Positions 57,711-64,000 of a stretch of 64,000 bases of DNA are shown one piece after another. The notes under the pieces were generated by a model. The model did no database searches and had not been told where the DNA came from. It saw only the letters and a program-made list of their open reading frames with translations. The first letter of the stretch is position 1; each line of letters begins with the position of its first letter. Location of the stretch: the NCBI GenBank assembly GCA_964355675.1, contig CAYHEC010000021.1, positions 1 to 64,000 of the forward strand, given 5' to 3'. Made by a program: the position numbers and the translations under genes. Origin of the DNA: CAMBDS01 sp964355675. Its GTDB lineage: Bacteria > Electryoneota > AABM5-125-24 > Hatepunaeales > Hatepunaeaceae.

Positions 57711-57765
57711 TCTGAAAGTCTGAAATCTGAAAGTCTGAAAGTCTGAAAGTCGAAAAGTCTTAAAG
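57711..57765 (+). repeat. Tandem TCTGAAAG array ending at a start codon
   Basis: Seven near-copies of the 8-mer TCTGAAAG (the second is 7 nt, the last two are degenerate) run without a break from 57711 to the GTG start at 57765. Confidence 0.8.
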
Positions 57766-59063
57766 TGGAATCTGAAATCCAAAATCCAAAATTTAAATTT
57801 TATTTCAAGGTACTTGCAACAGTACTGCTTGGCCTCAACCTCAACCTCAACCTTGCCCAAGCCGCCGCCAAGCTCCTTATTCCAATGGACTTGAGTCAAC
57901 GCGACCATCTGAAAGCCTACGGCGTCGCCTTCTGGACAGTCAAGCAGGGAGGCAAAGCCGAGTGGCTGTTAAACTACAGAAGTGGGTCTTTTATGATGGA
58001 CCCGTTCCCTCAGCTCGAACAGCTATGTCGTTTGCAGGGGGTTACTTACGAAATGATAAATGGCGCGCAAGTGTCCTCAACTTATGCAGAGATCGAGCAG
58101 AACAACATGGAAGTAGTGCCGTTGGAAAAGGCTCCCAAAATCGCAGTCTATGCACCGAAAGGAATCGACCCATGGGATGACGCGGTGCTGTTGGCGCTTA
58201 CCTACGCCGATATACCCTACGACCAAGTTTATGATGATGATGTACTTGCCGGGAAACTCCATGAATACGATTGGCTCCACCTGCACCATGAAGATTTCAC
58301 GGGGCAGATGGGGAAATTTTTGGGATCATACCAAAGTTCCGCCTGGTATCAGGCTCGTTGGGCTGAGGAACAAATTAGAGCGCAACAGCATGGATTTAAA
58401 TCAGTTAGCGAGATGAAAAAAGCTGTCGCAAGAGACGTAAAAACATTCGTAGCGGATGGAGGTTTCTTATTTGCAATGTGTTCTGGAACAGACTCGTATG
58501 ATGTTACACTTAGCGCTGAAGGGATTGATATTGTCGATGTGCCGTTTGATGGAACGCCTCCTGATCCAGATTGTCAGAGGAAACTTGATTACACCAAGTG
58601 TATAGCATTTCAAGACTTCAAGATTGTCACGAATCCCAAAGTATATGAATTCAGCGATATAGATATGACGCAACAGGCGGCAAAGAGGGCTGAAGGGGGA
58701 GATTATTTCACATTATTTGAATTTTCAGCTAAATACGATCCGGTTCCCACGATGTTGACTCAGAATCACACATCGGTGGTGAAGGGGTTCATGGGGCAGA
58801 CGACCAGTTTTCGCAAGTCATTAGTAAAGCAATCTGTTATGATTATGGGTGAGTACGAGGGACTCGATGAGGTAAAATACTTGCATGGCAATGTCGGGCA
58901 GGGGATGTTCACTTTTTACGCTGGCCACGACCCTGAAGATTATCGCCACATGGTGGGAGATCCGCCCACTAACCTCGAGCTTCACAAGAACTCGCCGGGT
59001 TATCGACTGATATTGAATAATGTTTTGTTCCCGGCGGCAAAGAAGAAGAAGCTGAAGACGTGA
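57765..59063 (+). CDS. Secreted conserved protein, family often labelled 'asparagine synthetase B'
   Basis: 432 residues from a GTG that ends an 8-mer tandem array. A signal peptide (FKVLATVLLGLNLNLNLAQA) contains a 6-bp repeat (CCTCAA three times). The mature part starts KLLIPMDLSQRDHLKAYGVA and matches, from memory, a family of FCB-group proteins named asparagine synthetase B in databases, but no synthetase motifs are present. The segment AMCSGTDSYDVTLSAEGIDI and the alpha/beta pattern suggest a glutamine-amidotransferase-like or ThuA-like fold. It is probably exported. The role is unknown. Confidence 0.72.
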   Translation: MESEIQNPKFKFYFKVLATVLLGLNLNLNLAQAAAKLLIPMDLSQRDHLKAYGVAFWTVKQGGKAEWLLNYRSGSFMMDPFPQLEQLCRLQGVTYEMINGAQVSSTYAEIEQNNMEVVPLEKAPKIAVYAPKGIDPWDDAVLLALTYADIPYDQVYDDDVLAGKLHEYDWLHLHHEDFTGQMGKFLGSYQSSAWYQARWAEEQIRAQQHGFKSVSEMKKAVARDVKTFVADGGFLFAMCSGTDSYDVTLSAEGIDIVDVPFDGTPPDPDCQRKLDYTKCIAFQDFKIVTNPKVYEFSDIDMTQQAAKRAEGGDYFTLFEFSAKYDPVPTMLTQNHTSVVKGFMGQTTSFRKSLVKQSVMIMGEYEGLDEVKYLHGNVGQGMFTFYAGHDPEDYRHMVGDPPTNLELHKNSPGYRLILNNVLFPAAKKKKLKT

Positions 59064-59116
59064 TTTTTCTACCGAACCTCGGCTTACAGATTTTCGAGGT
59101 TTTCGACGCATTTAAC

Positions 59117-59145
59117 TTGACATTTAAAACTTAGAGTTCTATATT
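59117..59145 (+). promoter_or_regulatory. Promoter of the 59230 gene
   Basis: TTGACA, 17-nt spacer, TATATT. The leader is about 80 nt. Confidence 0.7.
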
Positions 59146-59229
59146 ACTATCAATTTTCCGGTTTCCCTTAATTATATTTTGTCTGTTTGGGCTTGTTGAG
59201 TGCGTTTATTTTACCTTTTGGATTGTTAA

Positions 59230-59652
59230 ATGTCCTTAATTACCAGTACTATCATTCTGGCTCTCCTCCTTGGCCAGAGTAATTATCAGGAGGAACTTAA
59301 AAAAGACGTCGTCATCTTTACGGACGGCAAGATGATCCTCGAAGGCTATGGCCTTGTGAAAGGCACGGCTGAAGACGGATCTCCAACATCTCTGCAAGTC
59401 AAGTACCACTCCGAAGCGCCTGCATCCGGGGTCATCAGCCGTGACAATTTTGTGACGATCTCGGCGATGGTCTATCTCCCTGTTTTTATCACAATCGGCG
59501 AATTCAAAGAAATTGTCGAACCCATCGGCAAGGTTGACTTTGAAGTTAACATCTATATGAATTCTTCCGGACTCCAAATAGAAGCAAAAAACAACCTCAA
59601 CAACACCGCAAACAGATACACAACGACGTGGGCGGAAATGTATGAGGAGTAA
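59230..59652 (+). CDS. Small exported protein of unknown function
   Basis: 140 residues with a short hydrophobic start (LITSTIILALLLGQ), followed by a beta-rich region (VVIFTDGKMILEGYGLVKG; VDFEVNIYMNSSGLQIEAK). I recognise no family. It has a near-perfect promoter 80 nt upstream and is followed 24 nt later by another small gene, so the two form an operon. Confidence 0.62.
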   Translation: MSLITSTIILALLLGQSNYQEELKKDVVIFTDGKMILEGYGLVKGTAEDGSPTSLQVKYHSEAPASGVISRDNFVTISAMVYLPVFITIGEFKEIVEPIGKVDFEVNIYMNSSGLQIEAKNNLNNTANRYTTTWAEMYEE

Positions 59653-59676
59653 TTCCACCACAAGGAGTATCTCTTC

Positions 59677-60132
59677 ATGATTAATGGCCTGTACTTCTGG
59701 GAAATATTCATGCTGATCGGAGGCGGGCTTTTGTGCTTGGTTTCGATTGGACTGCTTGTCGCTTCATTCATTAAACGACGTAATATGAAGGCGATTCTAC
59801 CGTATTTAGCGGCGTCGATTGTGATGATAGGCTTCAGCAGTTTTAAGAAAATTCAGTATGAGAACGGAGTAATAGCTGTTGAGATGAATCAAAAAGCTGC
59901 GGCAAATAACCCGCAAGACCCAGAGATTCGAAAAGATCTGACACGCGAGTTAGCGGCAATAAGTGATCGACCAACTACTGATCCGAAAGTATTGCTTAGT
60001 ATTGCTCAAGGACAGGCCGCGGTCGGAGATACAACCAGAGCCGAACACTTTTTGAATGCCGCCGCTTCAAGAGGTAGATTTACTACCGAAATGCAGGCAT
60101 TCGGAAATAGAATTAGAAGGCATCCTCGATGA
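59677..60132 (+). CDS. Small membrane protein of unknown function
   Basis: 151 residues with two membrane helices (FMLIGGGLLCLVSIGLLVAS and ILPYLAASIVMIGFSSF) and a helical C-terminal domain with a TPR-like look (SIAQGQAAVGDTTRAEHFLN). An AAGGAG ribosome site stands before the ATG. It follows the 59230 gene in the same direction. The function is not known. Confidence 0.62.
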   Translation: MINGLYFWEIFMLIGGGLLCLVSIGLLVASFIKRRNMKAILPYLAASIVMIGFSSFKKIQYENGVIAVEMNQKAAANNPQDPEIRKDLTRELAAISDRPTTDPKVLLSIAQGQAAVGDTTRAEHFLNAAASRGRFTTEMQAFGNRIRRHPR

Positions 60133-60176
60133 ACTAACCTGTTCATAGCAGTTGGATGTCTTCCCCCCGTCATGAT

Positions 60177-60203
60177 GGGAGTAGTTTACCTATCACTACT
60201 CCC
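60177..60203 (+). terminator. Possible terminator
   Basis: GGGAGTAGT / ACTACTCCC stem with a 9-nt loop. It is followed by GTCCTTAAAC, without a clear T tract. Confidence 0.45.
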
Positions 60204-60297
60204 GTCCTTAAACCAATTTCTCGATACTTTGTGATCTGTTCGTAAGCACAATTCTGTCAATCCGGTACAAAGGTAAAATACCGTAATTTAACAAAAA

Positions 60298-61116
60298 ATG
60301 GAATCTCCAATGAAAAAAGTGGCACTTATTACGTTGCATGGAATGGGGAAAGTCAATCCCTCCTATTACTCCAAATTGGAAGAGGGCTTGAGAAAGAGAT
60401 TGGACGAGAGGTGGTTGGATATTGCATTCTATCCTGTCCAATATGCTCCCTCCATGCAAAGTCCTCAAAACGATCTTTGGGACGCGATGGTCAGCGAACG
60501 GAAAAATGATCTCGACGCCACAAAGCTTCGACAGTTTTTTCTTTTCAGCTTCGGCGACGCGGCGGCACTCGAGTACAGCCAAAATATGGATAAGAAAACC
60601 TATATCGGTATGCAAGCCGAAATTCAGAAAGCGCTCGACCTTGCTTACCTTGATATGGGCAAGGACCCGACCAAGCCGGTTGTCATAATCGCTCATTCGC
60701 TGGGTTGCCAGTTCCTCTCGAACTATCTATGGGATGCAACTCACGGATCGAATATTTTCTCGCTCCCCCTCAACCCTGATTCAAGCTTGAACGAATTTCG
60801 TAAGCTGGTCACTCTCAAGAACTTGATCACCACAGGATGCAACATTCCGCTCTTTGTCGGCGGGTTGCCGATTCGAACATGTTTCGACAAACCGAACGCT
60901 GAGTTTAAGTGGGATAATTACTTCGACCCGGATGATGTACTTGGATGGCCGTTGAGGCAACTTGGTGCAACCTATCAATTTGTGGAAGACCACCCGATTA
61001 ACTCTGGTGGATTATTCACGTCTTGGAATCCGTTCAGCCACTCGACGTACTGGTCGGACGGCAATGTGCTCGATCCATTGGAAGAGATACTCAGTAATCT
61101 GATTTCACGCCGTTAA
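60298..61116 (+). CDS. Alpha/beta-hydrolase-fold protein
   Basis: 272 residues; the start may be the ATG at 60310. The opening KKVALITLHGMGKVNPSYY and the nucleophile motif VIIAHSLGCQF (serine near residue 135) are those of alpha/beta hydrolases, and the final histidine is possibly in PFSHSTYW. No signal peptide is seen, so it is cytoplasmic. It is probably a lipase or esterase of unknown substrate. It ends in a good terminator at 61135-61167. Confidence 0.78.
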   Translation: MESPMKKVALITLHGMGKVNPSYYSKLEEGLRKRLDERWLDIAFYPVQYAPSMQSPQNDLWDAMVSERKNDLDATKLRQFFLFSFGDAAALEYSQNMDKKTYIGMQAEIQKALDLAYLDMGKDPTKPVVIIAHSLGCQFLSNYLWDATHGSNIFSLPLNPDSSLNEFRKLVTLKNLITTGCNIPLFVGGLPIRTCFDKPNAEFKWDNYFDPDDVLGWPLRQLGATYQFVEDHPINSGGLFTSWNPFSHSTYWSDGNVLDPLEEILSNLISRR

Positions 61117-61390
61117 TCGATCAAAATACGCATTAAGCCTGCCCTTTACCAGATAGAGGGCAGGCTTTGTCGAGTTGGAAGCCCGATCTACGAGGGTACT
61201 GCAGGATTTTCAAACAATGCTATAAACGGTGAAATTTCGCCCGCAATCCTTATCAAACAGGGGATGTGAAGGGTGTGAGGGGTGCGGTAACTATCGTATG
61301 TGTCCAAAGATGTTGTCACCTGAATTTGTTTTTTTCAAAATATTCAATAATTTATTAGGAATCAGCTACAGGAAGGATTAGCTTGTAGTT
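61117..61390. other. Spacer with terminator and A/T-rich part
   Basis: It holds the terminator at 61135-61167 and then an A/T-rich stretch (61320-61365). This stretch could carry a promoter for the second RRM gene, but I see no clear -35/-10 pair. Confidence 0.5.
61135..61167 (+). terminator. Terminator of the hydrolase gene
   Basis: 11-bp stem AAGCCTGCCCT/AGGGCAGGCTT with an 11-nt loop, then TGTCG. Perfect pairing. Confidence 0.75.
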
Positions 61391-61688
61391 CAGACAGACT
61401 TCAGCTCGTACGATAGAAAGCGCCCACAAGACTTTCAGCCCAAGGTCTAAAGCCTAAAGCCTAAAGCCTTTTTATGCTGCCGTTCGATATTTTAAAGGTC
61501 GGTCATCTGCGGAGGTCCGTAGCTTGGGGGTTGGGCGCCCCCGGACGCGTAACGGCTCCCGGAATGTCCGTCGATCCCACAGTTCATGGCGCCTCAGCAC
61601 GATACGGTAGCACCCCCCAAAAGGTCCCCCCGATTGTTCCCAACGAGCCTGATCCCCAAGACGACGAAATTATAGAAGGAGAAATCTC
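61391..61688 (+). promoter_or_regulatory. Conserved leader of the second RRM gene
   Basis: About 298 nt before the ATG at 61689, carrying the same ordered blocks as 56781-57054, with extra sequence: three tandem TAAAGCC units near 61447-61470 and a GGGGGTTGGGCGCCCCC stem near 61526-61543. The block ATGCTGCCGTTCGAT starts a short frame (MLPFD...) in both leaders, but the frames diverge after five codons. This suggests that the RNA and not the peptide is conserved. AGAAGGAGA precedes the ATG. Confidence 0.6.
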
Positions 61689-62027
61689 ATGGGTAACAGG
61701 CTTTATGTCGGTAACCTCGCATTCACAGTCACCAGCGAACAGCTTCGCTCTCTCTTTGCCGAACAGGGCGAAGTGGTCGAAGCCAATTGCATCACAGACC
61801 GTATGACCGGTCGTTCCAAGGGCTTCGGCTTCGTCGAAATGGCGAACGCTGAGGGTTCACGCAAAGCCATTGCGGCATTGAATGAGCACAATATGGACGG
61901 TCGCAACATCATGGTCAACGAAGCTCGCGAGCGCGAGACTTCCGCTCCCCGTTCGGGTGGCGGCGGTTACGGCGGCGGTGGTGGTGGTGGCAGAGGCGGC
62001 TACGGTGGCGGCGGACGCGACCGATAG
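61689..62027 (+). CDS. RRM-type RNA-binding protein with Gly-rich tail
   Basis: 112 residues with RNP2 RLYVGNLAF (about 4-12) and RNP1 KGFGFVEM (about 45-52), then a Gly/Tyr/Arg-rich tail (GGGGYGGGGGGGRGGYGGGG). It is highly similar to the protein at 57055-57360 apart from the longer tail. RRM proteins of this form bind RNA and may act as chaperones. The gene is followed by a terminator at 62080-62108. Confidence 0.95.
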   Translation: MGNRLYVGNLAFTVTSEQLRSLFAEQGEVVEANCITDRMTGRSKGFGFVEMANAEGSRKAIAALNEHNMDGRNIMVNEARERETSAPRSGGGGYGGGGGGGRGGYGGGGRDR

Positions 62028-62079
62028 TCGAAGATCTTGTGGGATGACCGGCTTAACACTGGTCGATCACTGATTACGA

Positions 62080-62108
62080 AGAAGCCAGCCCTTGCGGTTG
62101 GCTTCTTT
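62080..62108 (+). terminator. Terminator of the second RRM gene
   Basis: AAGAAGCCAGCC / GGTTGGCTTCTT stem with loop CTTGC, followed by TGTTTTTGG. Confidence 0.8.
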
Positions 62109-62196
62109 GTTTTTGGCCGCGTAGGGCGGATTGTAATCCGCCACCATGATTAGTACGGCGAGGCTCCGTACCCGCTTCCTTATCTCTGTACCGGCG

Positions 62197-62287
62197 AATT
62201 TATTCGCCGTCTTTGCGAGCGCGGCGAAGCAATCCACCAAAGACTATCACCCCCTTGACTTTTACCGCTCGTCTTGCTAACTTGATT
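62197..62287. repeat. Direct repeat left of hicBA (copy 1)
   Basis: 91 nt, starting AATTTATTCGCCG and ending CTAACTTGATT. Copy 2 is at 63024-63113 (90 nt, about 92% identical by eye). Both carry TTGACT-N17-TAACTT. Confidence 0.85.
62255..62283 (+). promoter_or_regulatory. Repeat-borne promoter candidate upstream of hicBA
   Basis: TTGACT, 17-nt spacer, TAACTT, with an extended -10 TG before it in this copy. It lies 105 nt before hicB. Confidence 0.45.
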
Positions 62288-62387
62288 AAAATAATTGCGC
62301 AGTGAAGGGATCGAAGGTAATATGTATCGCCCGGTTCCGATGGACGAGTCGAGAGAATTTCATTACCAGTAAAGAGGAAAATAGAAA

Positions 62388-62639
62388 ATGGAAAATGGAA
62401 ATAGAACTTTGGAAAATCGGTTAAACAACTATACTGCCCGCTATGTTACGCTTGAGAGCGGTTACATGGGGCAACTTGTTGAGTGGCCGGAAGTCATGAC
62501 AGAGGGGAAGACGCTCGAAGACTGCCGTGCCAGTTTGCGAGACGCTTTGCGCGAGATGATTCTCGCCTATCGGCAGTTGGAGCGTGAACTGCCTCGCGGG
62601 ACCGCGGTCTATGAGACGATTGTCGCTGAGGTTGCTTAG
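62388..62639 (+). CDS. hicB: HicB-family antitoxin
   Basis: 83 residues: YTARYVTLESGYMGQLVEWP and the LEDCRASLRDALREMILAYR helix form the partial RNase-H-like fold of HicB, with the usual E-G/T-G-K-T-L-E. It neutralises HicA by binding it, and some members also bind their promoter, but there is no clear DNA-binding tail here. The start is the ATG in GAAAATAGAAAATGGAAAATG, where an alternative ATG lies four codons upstream or downstream. hicA follows with a one-base overlap; the antitoxin-first order is less usual than hicA-hicB but known. Confidence 0.9.
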   Translation: MENGNRTLENRLNNYTARYVTLESGYMGQLVEWPEVMTEGKTLEDCRASLRDALREMILAYRQLERELPRGTAVYETIVAEVA

Positions 62640-62827
62640 TGTCGGTCAAGCGAATTGACGTTGTGCGATATTTTAACGACAATGGCTTTTATCTCTTGCG
62701 GGAGGGCGGCAATCATTCAATTTACACCAATGGGCTGAAGGTCATTCCCGTCAAACGCCATCGAGTTTTCGATAGAGTCGTAGCGAATGAACTCTGCAAA
62801 CAGGCAGGATTGAAACCGATTTTCTGA
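62639..62827 (+). CDS. hicA: HicA-family mRNA interferase toxin
   Basis: 62 residues from a GTG whose G is the last base of the hicB stop. The dsRBD-like fold is complete: the catalytic histidine in REGGNHSIYTNG (about 21-32), and VIPVKRHRVFDRVVANELCK. HicA cleaves mRNA and slows growth until HicB binds it. The pair lies between direct repeats of about 90 bp, which suggests entry as a cassette or shuffling by recombination. Confidence 0.9.
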   Translation: MSVKRIDVVRYFNDNGFYLLREGGNHSIYTNGLKVIPVKRHRVFDRVVANELCKQAGLKPIF

Positions 62828-62920
62828 CAGAGAGTGCAAAGCCCCTGCCTGTTGCCTCATCATTCCGGCGTAAGCCGGAATCCACTGCCGACCCGCCGTG
62901 GTCGGTAGCACTTGTTTCTT

Positions 62921-63033
62921 CTGCCGACTCCCCGCAGTCGGCAGCACGTACTCGGTACGACAGACTTCAGTCTGTCACCTTATCCGCGTACGGCGAACGG
63001 AACGTGAATGCGCTTGCGCAGTCAATTTATTCG
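62921..63033. repeat. 113-nt direct repeat (copy 1)
   Basis: Copy 2 at 63284-63396 has the same length with a few substitutions. It joins a CTGCCGACT palindrome, a GACAGACTTCAGTCTGTC palindrome and a CGTACGGCGAACGGAACG unit. Confidence 0.85.
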
Positions 63034-63113
63034 CCGTCTTTGCGAGCGCGCAAAGCAATCCACCAAAGACTATCACCCCCTTGACTTTTACCCCTCGACA
63101 CGCTAACTTGATT
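63024..63113. repeat. Direct repeat right of hicBA (copy 2)
   Basis: See 62197-62287. It retains TTGACT-N17-TAACTT although no rightward gene follows. Confidence 0.85.
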
Positions 63114-63283
63114 CAACTCATTGCCGGGTGTAGGCTTTGAGCCTTTGGCGGGGGAGGATAGGCATTCGTGCCTGTCACCTTTGAGACAGTCCCCGCCTGT
63201 CACAGCTTCCACTGCCGACCCGCCGAGGTCGGCAGCACTTGTTTCTTCAGCCGACTCCCCGCAGTCGGTAGCACTTGTTTCTT

Positions 63284-63396
63284 CTGCCGACTCCCCGCAG
63301 TCGGCAGCACGTACTTGGTATGACAGACTTCAGTCTGTCACCTTATCCGCGTACGGCGAACGGAACGTGAATGCCCGTGCGCAGTTAATTCATTCG
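63284..63396. repeat. 113-nt direct repeat (copy 2)
   Basis: Second copy of 62921-63033; the shift is 363 nt. Confidence 0.85.
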
Positions 63397-63588
63397 ACCT
63401 CCTCGCGAGGAACGAGTGACAAAGAAAGCCCGGTACGGCGGGGCTCCGCACCCGCCTCCTTATCGCTGTACCGGCGAATTCATTCGCCGTCTTTGCGAGC
63501 GAGTTCAGAGTTCAAACTTAAGTTTGTCCCTGATTTCTCCCAACAGAAAACGAACGCAAGCTGACGCTTGAACTCGTGAACGCGCAAC

Positions 63589-63627
63589 GCAAAGCCCTCG
63601 TCCGGAAGAACCGGACGGGGGCTTTGC
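63589..63627 (-). terminator. Terminator of the FGE-like gene
   Basis: GCAAAGCCCTCGTCCGG / CCGGACGGGGGCTTTGC stem (one G-T mismatch) with loop AAGAA. It lies 66 nt after the leftward gene's stop. Confidence 0.65.
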
Positions 63628-63692
63628 TTTGATAGGAGAGATGCCTTGACCGATCAGTATCTGATGCTTACTGTCCAGTTAGTTCTCAATCA

Positions 63693-64000
63693 TCAATCTC
63701 CAGCTCGAACCAACCGCAAACCGTAGGCACGGTCACTCGTAGCAGGGCCTGCATAGTTGCGTATAGCTGAACGACAGCCCATAGGTTGTAGATTAGCGAA
63801 AGACCCACCACGATTCACCCGGGCAGTACCGGAAGGCGTCATCCAAGCACTGCCATTCGCAGGAGCATTCGTGTAATCGTCGTGATACCAATCCTGACAC
63901 CACTCCCAGACATTGCCTGGCATATCGAATAATCCCCAAGCGTTTGCCTGTTTACCGCCGACTGGGTGTGTGCTAGCGCTACTATTCCCAGAATACCACG
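63693..64000 (-). CDS. Formylglycine-generating-enzyme-like (SUMF1/FGE) domain, 5' partial
   Basis: The frame runs leftward from beyond the window edge to 63693. It shows the C-terminal half of an FGE-sulfatase domain: HPVGGKQANAWGLFDMPGNV, WEWCQDWYHDDY, RVNRGGSFANLQPMGCRSAI and a final YGLRLVRAGD. The internal ATG at 63923 is not the start. The fold includes true formylglycine-generating enzymes, other SUMF1-like proteins and ligand-binding versions in secreted proteins. The active-site cysteines of real FGE lie in the R-C/G-F region, and only one cysteine is visible here (GCRSAI), so enzyme function is doubtful. It follows the repeat field and lies convergent with hicBA. Confidence 0.87.
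   Translation of the reverse strand, partial: WYSGNSSASTHPVGGKQANAWGLFDMPGNVWEWCQDWYHDDYTNAPANGSAWMTPSGTARVNRGGSFANLQPMGCRSAIRNYAGPATSDRAYGLRLVRAGD

Larger units (their letters stand above)
57361..57764. repeat. Intergenic block: terminators, 91-bp composite repeat copy 2, palindromes, 8-mer array
   Basis: 404 nt. It holds the terminators at 57385-57414 and 57678-57692, the palindromic CTGCCGACTCCCC...-type elements near 57445-57462 and 57600-57622, the 91-bp composite repeat at 57485-57575 (copy 1 at 47686), a shared ...TGTCCCTYCCACACTTCTG unit flanking it on both sides (near 57426 and 57584), and the 8-mer array at 57711-57764. Confidence 0.8.
62028..62387. repeat. Intergenic block before hicB
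   Basis: 360 nt with the RRM terminator, a GTAGGGCGGATTGTAATCCGCC palindrome-like element (near 62120-62142), the first copy of a GTACGGCGAGGCTCCGTACC unit (about 62155-62215; second near 63432-63495) and the first 91-nt direct repeat (62197-62287). Confidence 0.8.
62828..63692. repeat. 865-nt repeat field right of hicBA
   Basis: No gene is supported. It contains a 113-nt direct repeat (62921-63033 and 63284-63396, starting CTGCCGACTCCCCGCAGTCG and carrying GACAGACTTCAGTCTGTC), the second hicBA-flanking repeat (63024-63113), three tandem CTGCCGACTCCCC-type palindromes with a 36-nt period (near 63212-63306), the second GTACGGCGGGGCTCCGCACC unit (about 63432-63495) and a terminator-like hairpin (63589-63627). 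Open frames across it follow the repeats and are not genes. Confidence 0.8.

Noticed and set aside
61474..61806. 110-codon frame starting MLPFD that overlaps the second RRM gene
   Set aside because: The rest of the frame diverges from the matching frame in the first leader and runs into the RRM gene in another frame. It is more likely part of the RNA leader.
63121..63564. 147-codon Ser/Pro-rich open frame in the repeat field
   Set aside because: Its repeats follow exactly the DNA palindromes and direct repeats, and it has no ribosome site; a by-product of the repeats.
62388..63692. hicBA region as a prophage or transposon
   Set aside because: No integrase, transposase or tRNA target is visible; only direct repeats are seen.

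Overview
The window reads as a chromosomal piece from an uncultured Gram-negative, anaerobic bacterium of the FCB type (the superphylum around Bacteroidetes, Fibrobacteres and candidate phyla); I cannot name the phylum. Ten secreted proteins end in a type IX secretion 'type A' sorting domain (a PNPFN motif, then strands around GR.V and AG.Y..R, then a final basic strand). lpxB and a lolD-like ATPase imply an outer membrane with lipid A. A ferredoxin-dependent 2-oxoacid oxidoreductase (korDABC) points to anaerobic carbon metabolism. Several promoters have the classical TTGACA-N17/18-TATATT form, not the Bacteroidetes form. I see no rRNA, tRNA, CRISPR array, transposase or T9SS machinery.

Layout. 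1-4773: three tandem secreted proteins (one partial), two of them beta-helix paralogues, whose 3' ends are studded with in-frame palindromes. 4791-7522: korDABC. 7717-10933: YihY-type membrane protein, YycJ-like metallo-hydrolase, envelope protein, small methyltransferase. 11000-15503: two secreted proteins, one an M4-like metallopeptidase. 15714-18399: rhomboid protease, DMT transporter, SprT-like metalloprotein. 18460-28067: a 1167-residue secreted protein and two overlapping CotH-family secreted proteins. 28281-30314: FtsB/DivIC, enolase, a DUF2007 protein. 30717-37257: a leftward set with a FnIII-like lipoprotein, a GAF sigma-54 activator, a PEGA-domain Ser/Thr kinase, a Kelch protein and a DUF5683-like protein. 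37610-42108: FmdB, hypoxanthine phosphoribosyltransferase, LolD-like ATPase, ClpC. 42482-49052: two small envelope genes, the lpxB group, the primary sigma factor, marC and an orphan. 49360-52757: a large secreted protein and a thioredoxin-fold protein. 53244-56502: a five-gene minor pilin operon. 57055-62027: two RRM RNA-binding proteins around several poorly characterised genes. 62388-64000: hicBA in a dense repeat field and the 3' end of a formylglycine-generating-enzyme-like gene.

The strongest unexplained signals are four. (1) A family of short palindromes obeys a common rule (long stem, short C/G-rich or A/T-rich loop). It fills the intergenic spaces and also sits in frame inside coding sequence, in loops and termini of secreted proteins. 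(2) Both RRM genes carry a shared leader of about 270-300 nt, with matching blocks in the same order and no such similarity elsewhere in the window. (3) Two pseudopilins carry Cys-bracketed His/Asp/Gly/Asn-rich loops of about 75 and 130 residues in the same place of the pilin fold. (4) hicBA lies between direct repeats of about 90 bp that themselves carry a promoter-like sequence.
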